From DATGXB01 sp035298905 (GTDB lineage Bacteria > Cyanobacteriota > Cyanobacteriia > Cyanobacteriales > Nostocaceae), in the NCBI GenBank assembly GCA_035298905.1, contig DATGXQ010000230.1:1-44201 (forward strand): a DNA stretch of 44,201 bases, in the 5' to 3' direction. How positions within the stretch are numbered: the stretch's first letter is position 1; each line of letters starts with the position of its first letter. Positions 26,416-32,395 of this stretch are shown piece by piece. The notes beneath the pieces were generated by a model, which saw only the letters and a program-made list of their open reading frames with translations, was not told where the DNA came from and ran no database searches. The position numbers and the translations under genes are program-made.

Positions 26416-27131
26416 TTTATTTGCAGCAAACTGTGATTTTTTGATCCTCTAGTATTACCTTCTATGACCTTATACCAAATATTATATAAAGTTGCTATCT
26501 TTTCCCCACAGACTAGAAACCTGGGGCTACCAAAACAAAGTCTGCGTAGGTAAACTAATTAACTGCATTTTTATGTATAAATATGTATTAGCATTCTATG
26601 GAGAGTAAAAACTAAAGCTCAATTGGGTATAGCTGAAACTAAAGTGACACACTTACCTGTAATGTCAATTCAATAGCTGTAACTGTGGTTGGTATAGAAA
26701 CTGTGCTTCTTGTAAATTCTGTAAAACACATCTGTGAGTTAATTAACCGAGGGGCAAAACCCTCTGTACATTATTTAACCAAAAATTTTTGTAAATTAAA
26801 TTACAATTTAATTATAGATAAGTTTGTTTAATTGTACTGACTGGTCATATCCATATAGCCAAATGAGACGTAACTGTACTAGAAATTTTAGCGATTCATA
26901 GAGAGATATTGTAAAAGCTGAAAGACTTACATAGAAGGAATTTCAGCACTTTTTAGATTTTATTGAAATAAGTATGTAGTAGCTTAAATTAGCCACTGAA
27001 GAATAAATTCTCCAAAAAATTAATTAACTTCTGTTACAACTTGCGTAATTGAAATCTTTACCACTGAAAAATTAAACAATACTAGTTGCGGCTAGTCCAT
27101 CCTACTACTGAGTCATAAAAAGCATACAAGT
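26416..27131. other. AT-rich intergenic region, no gene seen
   Basis: About 700 bp between the divergent SLH hydrolase and the first Cys-tail gene. I find no convincing open frame, RNA gene or strong hairpin. The conserved promoter and leader used by the later Cys-tail genes are absent here. Confidence 0.6.
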
Positions 27132-27662
27132 ATGGTAAGTAAAAAATTAGACAAGGTTGACAAGGGTAACGAAAACTTACAAGAGTACAGAGAACAGGTA
27201 AGACAAGCAACTCTGGAAATCCTGACTCAATCTAGTTACAAAGAGATTCTTGCTAAATACGGTATAGACCCAGGAAGTTTTATAGTTAGGAGTTCAACTA
27301 TCACTTCACCCGAAGTTAAAAGCGATGTAGTTGCTAAAATTAATCAAGTTAAACTGTCAGCAACTGAAGAGCAAGGGTTTTCTGCAACAGAAAATGTTGC
27401 AAAAGCAATTCAGGAGATTCTCAATCAGTCTAACTACAGTAAAATTCTTAAAAAGCATGGTATTGCTGAGGAAAACTATATCATCAGGAGCTTGGTAGTT
27501 ACTTCACCAGAAGTAAAAACCAGTCTAGTTAATAAGACATTACCAACTCCAAGTTTTATAGCATCAGCAGAGACAGACAGTAGTAGTTTTGCTGGCTGTA
27601 CTTTCTGCTATGTTGACGATTTCGGTAATACAATTTGTGTCCCTTGCCCTTGTCCTTGTTGA
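27132..27662 (+). CDS. Cys-tail repeat protein 1 (no signal peptide)
   Basis: I do not recognise this family. The 176-residue product has two related blocks (YREQVRQATLEILTQSSYKE at about 19-38, and NVAKAIQEILNQSNYSKIL starting near 88). Each continues into a (K/R)YGI or KHGI turn and a FIVRSS...TSPEVK strand-like segment. A linker then leads to the end FAGCTFCYVDDFG, CVPCPCPC. The tail has six cysteines spaced C-x2-C-x9-C-x2-C-x-C-x-C, the last being the final residue. Unlike its four downstream paralogues it lacks a signal peptide and starts with a lysine-rich MVSKKLDKVDKG, so it should stay in the cytoplasm. It also lacks their promoter cassette. The same pair of hairpins follows it. It may be the founder of the array or a copy that lost its 5' cassette. 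Confidence 0.8.
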   Translation: MVSKKLDKVDKGNENLQEYREQVRQATLEILTQSSYKEILAKYGIDPGSFIVRSSTITSPEVKSDVVAKINQVKLSATEEQGFSATENVAKAIQEILNQSNYSKILKKHGIAEENYIIRSLVVTSPEVKTSLVNKTLPTPSFIASAETDSSSFAGCTFCYVDDFGNTICVPCPCPC

Positions 27663-27754
27663 TTTAGTTAAAGTCCAAAAATGTGACTTCACAACATTGT
27701 CAAACAAGGAACAGCATAAAAAGTAAAAAACAATCCACACAATCGATATTCTAA

Positions 27755-27780
27755 GATGGGTAAATCATTTTTTACCCGTC
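27755..27780 (+). terminator. Array hairpin 1, unit 1
   Basis: GATGGGTAAA (27755-27764) pairs with TTTACCCGTC (27771-27780), with one T-G wobble, and a T-rich run follows. The same structure follows each array gene with compensating base changes, so it is selected as RNA, probably as a terminator. Confidence 0.75.
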
Positions 27781-27793
27781 CTTTTCTTAGTGA

Positions 27794-27825
27794 ATCTCAC
27801 TATTTTTTAAATAAAGTAGTGAGAT
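27794..27825 (+). terminator. Array hairpin 2, unit 1
   Basis: ATCTCACTA (27794-27802) pairs perfectly with TAGTGAGAT (27817-27825). It is the second hairpin of the conserved pair after the array genes and recurs in units 2 and 3 with compensating changes. It may be a second terminator or an mRNA 3'-end stabiliser. Confidence 0.65.
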
Positions 27826-28000
27826 AAACTCTAACTAAGACTTGCTACAATTCTCAAAATTGATAGCAGAAGTTCTCTGGAAAGTTACTAAAGTTTGAAG
27901 TAAGTTAATGAGAATGCTGTATTCTTGCCAATATGATCTTTTCTAGGAAAAGTAAAAATGTGTGGTTTTGGTAAGATAAAGTGATGTACAAATAACTGTG

Positions 28001-28028
28001 TTGACTGTAAGATATCAGGTAGTAGAAT
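28001..28028 (+). promoter_or_regulatory. Array promoter, unit 2
   Basis: TTGACT (28001-28006), a 16-bp spacer and TAGAAT (28023-28028) lie 43 bp before the ATG at 28072. Equivalent boxes with the same 16-bp spacing precede units 3 and 5 and the exoprotein gene; unit 4 has a weaker version (about TTTATG, TATTTT). A conserved GAGG(A/T)GCAATA leader lies between promoter and ATG. Confidence 0.65.
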
Positions 28029-28071
28029 TTCTGAGCAACGAGTATTATTTACTTGAGGAGCAATACTGTTT

Positions 28072-28731
28072 ATGAAAAATATTCTGTCTTCCGGTTTAGG
28101 ACTGACAGTAGGTGGGATGGTAGCTCTGTCCGTTCAATCTGCTGATGCACAAACTATATGTACCCAGCAGACAGAGACAGGGAATAATCAACAGGTAGAA
28201 ATAGCCGAGACAAACAATCCGAACTCCCAAGAATACAGAGATAACGTCACACAAGCGACTTGGGAAATTCTCAATCAATCTAATTACAAAGAAATTCTGG
28301 CTAAATATGGCATAGCTGAAAAAGATTTCATAGTCAGAAGTTCAACTTTTGTTACTACAGCAGAAGTTAAAGCCAATTTAACTACTAAAAATAGAGAACC
28401 TCGATCATTGACAAATATAGAAACAACTACCAAGGAAGGTTTTACGGAAAATGAAAAAGTCCAACAGGCAACTCTAGAAATTTTGAGCCAATCTGACTAC
28501 AGTGAGATACTCAAAAAGTACGGCATAGCAGAAGAAGAATTTGTAATCAAGAGTTTTTTGGTGACTTCACCAGAAGTAAAAGCTAATTTGATTGCTAAAA
28601 ACATCCAAGCTCCAGATTTTATAGTACCATCAGCAGTCACAGACAATAATAGCAACTTTGCTGGTTGTGTTTGTTGCTACTTTAACGAGTTTGGTGATGT
28701 GGTTTGCGTGTCTTGTCCTTGCCCTTGTTGA
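28072..28731 (+). CDS. Cys-tail repeat protein 2 (secreted)
   Basis: The 219-residue member of the unrecognised Cys-tail family. Residues 1-27 are a signal peptide with a glycine-rich core (SGLGLTVGGMVALSVQSADA, then Q). A Thr/Gln/Asn-rich spacer follows, then repeat A (about 55-106, YRDNV...WEILNQSNYKEILAKYGI) and repeat B (about 128-176, LEILSQSDYSEILKKYGI). The linker IQAPDFIVPS leads to the tail from Gly198, with cysteines 199, 201, 202, 212, 215, 217 and 219. The CxxC knuckles resemble a zinc or disulfide site, and the CPCPC end resembles metallothionein-like clusters; neither is shown. It has its own promoter and terminator. A MITE sits between the stop codon and the hairpins. Confidence 0.85.
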   Translation: MKNILSSGLGLTVGGMVALSVQSADAQTICTQQTETGNNQQVEIAETNNPNSQEYRDNVTQATWEILNQSNYKEILAKYGIAEKDFIVRSSTFVTTAEVKANLTTKNREPRSLTNIETTTKEGFTENEKVQQATLEILSQSDYSEILKKYGIAEEEFVIKSFLVTSPEVKANLIAKNIQAPDFIVPSAVTDNNSNFAGCVCCYFNEFGDVVCVSCPCPC

Positions 28732-28812
28732 TTTTATGTTAAATTTTAGGAATTTACTTCACAGCATTGTGAAACCAAGAATGACATAAAAAGTCAACAG
28801 GACTTTATTTAA

Positions 28813-28981
28813 CAGGGCTATTTCATTCTCATTCAAGCCGCCTCAGACTAAACTCTGAGGTGCATAGAAAAACTCGGCTCAAGCCGACTATTAATGATGA
28901 ATTTAGTCCGTTTTAACGCACTTGAGCTACTAGCCCAAAATTGATTTTAGGGCGATGCATCTCCAGAATGAAATAGCCCTG
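28813..28981. mobile_element. MITE copy A (169 bp)
   Basis: Perfect 17-bp terminal inverted repeats (CAGGGCTATTTCATTCT at the left, its complement at the right) bound the element, flanked by a perfect 10-bp target duplication CTTTATTTAA (28803-28812 and 28982-28991). The interior is a chain of small hairpins with no coding capacity. It inserted into the 3' untranslated region of Cys-tail unit 2, before the terminator hairpins. A near-identical copy is at 36522-36689. The 10-bp duplication fits mobilisation by an IS4-type transposase, but the ends differ from those of the IS at 35265. Confidence 0.93.
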
Positions 28982-29003
28982 CTTTATTTAATAGATATTT
29001 TAA

Positions 29004-29029
29004 GATGGGTAACTTATTTTTTACCCGTC
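29004..29029 (+). terminator. Array hairpin 1, unit 2
   Basis: GATGGGTAA pairs with TTACCCGTC around a T-rich loop, matching the hairpin after unit 1. It now lies about 270 nt from the stop codon because of the MITE insertion. Confidence 0.7.
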
Positions 29030-29043
29030 TGTTTCTTTGATTT

Positions 29044-29075
29044 ATCTCATTACTTTTTAAGTAAGGTAGTGAGAT
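29044..29075 (+). terminator. Array hairpin 2, unit 2
   Basis: ATCTCATTAC (29044-29053) pairs with GTAGTGAGAT (29066-29075) with one T-G wobble. Same position relative to hairpin 1 as in unit 1. Confidence 0.65.
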
Positions 29076-29267
29076 AAACCCTAATGAATGGTTGCTAAAA
29101 TACCAAAAATTCATAGCAGAAGCATTCTAGGAAGTTGCTGCAAAAGTTGCTAAAGCCATAACTAACAGTAAGTTAATGATAGTGCTGTATTCTTGGTAAT
29201 ATCATCTTCTGTCGGAGAAATAAAATTTGTTGTTTTGGTAAGATAAATTGATATACAACTCAGCGTT

Positions 29268-29295
29268 TTGAGTGTAGGATATTAGATAGTAGAAT
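29268..29295 (+). promoter_or_regulatory. Array promoter, unit 3
   Basis: TTGAGT (29268-29273), 16 bp, TAGAAT (29290-29295), located as in unit 2 relative to the ATG at 29341. Confidence 0.6.
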
Positions 29296-29340
29296 TTATC
29301 AGCAATAACGAATATTATTTATTTGAGGTAAATACTGGTT

Positions 29341-30000
29341 ATGAAAAATATTTTGTCTTCCGGTTTAGGACTGACAGTGGGCGGTATGATGGCTTTATCT
29401 GTTCAATCTGCTAATGCACAAACTATATGTACCCAGCAGACAGAGACAGGGAATAATCAACAGGTAGAAATAGCTGACACAAACAATCCAAACTCTCCAG
29501 AATACAGAGATAATGTAAGACAAGCTACCTGGGAAATTTTAGAACAATCCAATTACAAAGAGATTCTTGCCAAATACGCCATAGCCGAGGAAAATTTTAT
29601 AGTCAGGAGTTCAACTTTTATTACTTCAGCAGAAGTTAAATCCAATTTAGTTGCTAAGGACGAAGAACATCAATTTTTGACAGCTATAGAAACAACTATC
29701 AAGGAAGGGTTCACGGAAAATGAAAATACTAGACAGGCCACTTTGGAAATTCTGAAACAATCTAACTATAGTCAGATTCTCGCCAAGTACAATATACCAG
29801 AGGAAAACTTTATAATTAGGAGTTTCTTGGTGACTTCACCAGAAGTAAAAGCCGATTTGATTGCTAAAAAAATCCAAGCTCCAGATTTTATAGTACCATC
29901 AACAGTAACCGACAATAATAGTAGTTTTGCTGGCTGCGTTTGCTGCTATCCCGCCGAAGATGGTGGTACAATTTGTGTGTCTTGCCCTTGTCCTTGTTGA
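29341..30000 (+). CDS. Cys-tail repeat protein 3 (secreted)
   Basis: A 219-residue paralogue of unit 2 with the same gap-free layout: signal peptide ending ANAQ at residue 27, repeat A with WEILEQSNYKEILAKYAI, repeat B with LEILKQSNYSQILAKYNI, and the tail GCVCCYPAEDGGTICVSCPC-PC with seven cysteines. The residues between the two Cys pairs (PAEDGGT) differ from unit 2 (FNEFGDV) while every cysteine is kept, which points to selection on the cysteines. A run of seven A lies in the repeat B end (codons for IAKKI). Own promoter and double hairpin. Confidence 0.85.
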   Translation: MKNILSSGLGLTVGGMMALSVQSANAQTICTQQTETGNNQQVEIADTNNPNSPEYRDNVRQATWEILEQSNYKEILAKYAIAEENFIVRSSTFITSAEVKSNLVAKDEEHQFLTAIETTIKEGFTENENTRQATLEILKQSNYSQILAKYNIPEENFIIRSFLVTSPEVKADLIAKKIQAPDFIVPSTVTDNNSSFAGCVCCYPAEDGGTICVSCPCPC

Positions 30001-30030
30001 TTTTTTTAACTTCGTAATAGTATTTGAGGC

Positions 30031-30052
30031 TAGGTCAATTATTTTTTACCTA
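30031..30052 (+). terminator. Array hairpin 1, unit 3
   Basis: TAGGT pairs with ACCTA around a T-rich centre. The outer G-C pair of unit 1 is replaced by A-T on both arms, a compensating double change. Confidence 0.65.
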
Positions 30053-30064
30053 TCTATTATTGTG

Positions 30065-30104
30065 ATTAATTTCGCTACTTTTTAAATGAAGTAGTGAAAT
30101 TAAT
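30065..30104 (+). terminator. Array hairpin 2, unit 3
   Basis: ATTAATTTCGCTAC (30065-30078) pairs with GTAGTGAAATTAAT (30091-30104), a 14-bp stem with one G-T wobble. Relative to unit 1, C to T on the left is matched by G to A on the right. Confidence 0.7.
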
Positions 30105-30369
30105 TCCGATAGGTACTTTCTGAGATAGGCAAAGTTCATAACATACTTTTTCTTTAAAATTGCTGCAAAAATTACTAGATCCACAACTGCTAGTAAGTTA
30201 AGTTGAGATACTCTGTATTATTGGTTAGAAATATCATCTTTTCAATGCAAAGTAAATTTTATTTTTTACTAAGATAAAATGCTTCACAAATCACCTTTTT
30301 ATGTGTACTATATAAATAGTATTTTCTCTGAACAACGAGTATTATTTACTTAAGGTGCAATACTGAACT

Positions 30370-31029
30370 ATGAAAAATGTTTTGTCTTCAGGTATAGGAC
30401 TAACAGTAGGCGGGATGGTAGCTTTGTCCATTCAATCTACTAATGCACAAACTATCAATACCCAGCAGACAGAGACAGGAAATAATCAACAGGTAGAGAT
30501 CGCTGACACAAGCAATCCGAACTCGTCAGATTATAGAGATAACGTCACACAAGCGACTTGGGAAATTTTGGAGCAATCTAATTACAAAGAGATTTTGGAC
30601 AAATACAACATAGCTGAGAAAGACTTTATCATTAGAAGCTCAACCTTGCTCACTTCAGCAGAAGTTAAAGCCAATTCCACTGATAAAGTTAAAGAACCAC
30701 AACAGTTGATGGCTATATCAACAACTACTGTAGAAGGGTTCACAGAAACTGAAAATGCTAGGCAAGCAACTCTGGATATCCTGAATCAATCTGACTACAG
30801 CAAAGTTCTCAAAAAGTATGATATTCCAGAGGAAGATTTTATAATTAAAAGTTTCTTGATAAGTTCGCCAGAAGTGAAAGCCAATTTGATTGCTAAAAGA
30901 ATCCAAGCTCCAGATTTCATAGTGCCATCACAAGCTAAGGAAAATGATAGCAATTTTGCTGGCTGCTCTGTCTGCTATTTTGATGAATTTGGTAGATGGG
31001 TTTGTGAAAATTGTCCTTGTCCTTGTTGA
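30370..31029 (+). CDS. Cys-tail repeat protein 4 (secreted)
   Basis: A 219-residue paralogue. The signal peptide (SGIGLTVGGMVALSIQSTNA) is a little diverged. Repeat A has WEILEQSNYKEILDKYNI and repeat B has LDILNQSDYSKVLKKYDI. The tail GCSVCYFDEFGRWVCENCPC-PC keeps the six invariant cysteines but, like protein 1, lacks the extra cysteine before CY. The N-terminal Cys present after the signal in units 2 and 3 is Asn here. The conserved GGTGCAATACTG leader and a weaker promoter (TTTATG/TATTTT near 30298-30326) precede it. Function is unknown. Confidence 0.85.
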   Translation: MKNVLSSGIGLTVGGMVALSIQSTNAQTINTQQTETGNNQQVEIADTSNPNSSDYRDNVTQATWEILEQSNYKEILDKYNIAEKDFIIRSSTLLTSAEVKANSTDKVKEPQQLMAISTTTVEGFTETENARQATLDILNQSDYSKVLKKYDIPEEDFIIKSFLISSPEVKANLIAKRIQAPDFIVPSQAKENDSNFAGCSVCYFDEFGRWVCENCPCPC

Positions 31030-31129
31030 CTGTGTGATTGAGTTTCAGCAAGTGTAGCAATTGTAATTTACAGCACTACAAAACAAGGAATTATTGAAAA
31101 ATTCAAACCTACTCTATGTAATATTTGAG

Positions 31130-31154
31130 GATGGATAAATTATTTTTATCCATC
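31130..31154 (+). terminator. Array hairpin 1, unit 4
   Basis: GATGGATAAA (31130-31139) pairs perfectly with TTTATCCATC (31145-31154). A G-C pair of unit 1 is changed to A-T on both arms. The second hairpin of this unit is eroded. Confidence 0.75.
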
Positions 31155-31392
31155 TGTTACTGCAATCAATTTAACTACGCTGTTAAGAAAATCGTGGAGA
31201 TAATTTTTGATGAGTTGTTCCTAAAAAAGTAAAGATTAATAGCAGAAGTTTTTTAGAAACTTTCTACAAAAGTTAATCAATTTGTAATTGTCAGTAAGTT
31301 AATGATAATGCCGTAGTGTTAGCAAGATAATGTTCTCTAAGGAAAGTAAAATTTGTTGTTTTTGTAAGAAAAGTGATGCACAAATGACCATT

Positions 31393-31420
31393 TTGTCTGT
31401 AGAACATCAAGTAGTAGAAT
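31393..31420 (+). promoter_or_regulatory. Array promoter, unit 5
   Basis: TTGTCT (31393-31398), 16 bp, TAGAAT (31415-31420), placed as in the other units before the ATG at 31464. Confidence 0.6.
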
Positions 31421-31463
31421 TCCTGAGCAATAAATATTATTTACTTGAGGTGCAATACTGGTT

Positions 31464-32119
31464 ATGAAAAATATTTTGTCTTCCGGTTTAGGACTAACAA
31501 TAGGTAGAATGGTGGCCTTGTCCGTCCAGTCTGCTAACGCACAAACTATCAATACCCAGCAGACAGAGACAGGCAATAGCCAACAAGTAGAGATAGCTGG
31601 CATAAACAATTCAAATTCTCAAGAATACAAAGACAACGTAAGGCAAGCAACTTGGGAAATTTTGAATCAGTCTAATTACAAAGATATTCTTTCTAAATAC
31701 GGCATAGCTGAGGAATATTTTATAGTTAGGAGTTCAACTTTTGTTACTTCAACAGAAGTAAAATCCAATTTAGCTTGTAAGAGTGAAGAACCTAAACAGT
31801 TGACAGCTATACCAACAACTAATGTGGAAGGTTTCACAGAAACTGAAAATGTCGAACAGGCAATTATGGAAGTTTTGAGCCAATCTAATTACAGGGAAAT
31901 TCTCAAAAAGTACAACATTGCAGAGGAAGACTTTGTAATCAAGAGTTTTTTAGTGACTTCACCAGAAGTAAAAGCTAATTTGATTGCTAAAAAATTCAAG
32001 CTCCAGATTTTATAATTCCATCGACAATGAAAGACAATGATGGTAACTTTGCTGGCTGTGTCTGCTGCTATATTTACTAAGGTCAACCGATTTGTGTGTC
32101 TTGCTCTTGCCCTTGTTGA
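31464..32119 (+). pseudogene. Cys-tail repeat protein 5, disrupted
   Basis: The signal peptide and both repeats are intact for about 175 codons. Then a one-base loss in an A run (31989-31994, six A where the frame needs seven) shifts the frame, and the product ends after IAKKFKLQIL at 32015. In the original frame the tail can still be read (DNDGNFAGCVCCYIY, then PICVSCSCPC), but it also contains a TAA at 32078-32080 between the Cys pairs. The expected final TGA is at 32117-32119. With two lesions that both remove the Cys tail, this is a decaying copy, although a truncated, tail-less secreted protein could still be made. Confidence 0.88.
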
Positions 32120-32214
32120 TTTTGTGATTAAATTTTGGAAGTTTACTTTATAGCATTGGAAAATCAAGAATGGAAATAAAAAGTTAACATTACTCAATTT
32201 TATAGATATTTTAA

Positions 32215-32240
32215 GATGGGTAAATTATTTTTTACTCATC
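32215..32240 (+). terminator. Array hairpin 1, unit 5
   Basis: GATGGGTAAA (32215-32224) pairs with TTTACTCATC (32231-32240) with one G-T wobble. Hairpin 2 is not recognisable after this decaying unit. Confidence 0.65.
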
Positions 32241-32324
32241 TGTCCCTGTGATTAATGTTGCTACTTTTTCTAGAAAGATAACAAAATGTTATCTGTTGAT
32301 ATAAGAGATACACAGACTCAAGTT

Positions 32325-32352
32325 TTGGATGTAATCTAATATATAGCTATGT
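32325..32352 (+). promoter_or_regulatory. Array-type promoter before the exoprotein gene
   Basis: TTGGAT (32325-32330), a 16-bp spacer beginning GTAA and ending TAG, then CTATGT. The spacing and the following AGAGGTGCAATA leader are those of the Cys-tail units. Confidence 0.5.
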
Positions 32353-32395
32353 TTTTCTGTGACAAACATTATTTGGTAGAGGTGCAATAGTTAAT

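Noticed and set aside
28813..28981. Structured non-coding RNA gene downstream of unit 2
   Set aside because: The multi-hairpin segment has terminal inverted repeats and a target duplication and recurs at 36522, so it is a MITE.
27132..32119. RiPP precursor array (leader repeats plus Cys-rich core)
   Set aside because: The layout is suggestive, with (K/R)YGI segments faintly like nitrile-hydratase-type leaders, but no radical SAM, YcaO, lanthipeptide synthetase or peptidase-transporter gene is in the window, and four members carry Sec-type signal peptides. Kept as an open alternative only.
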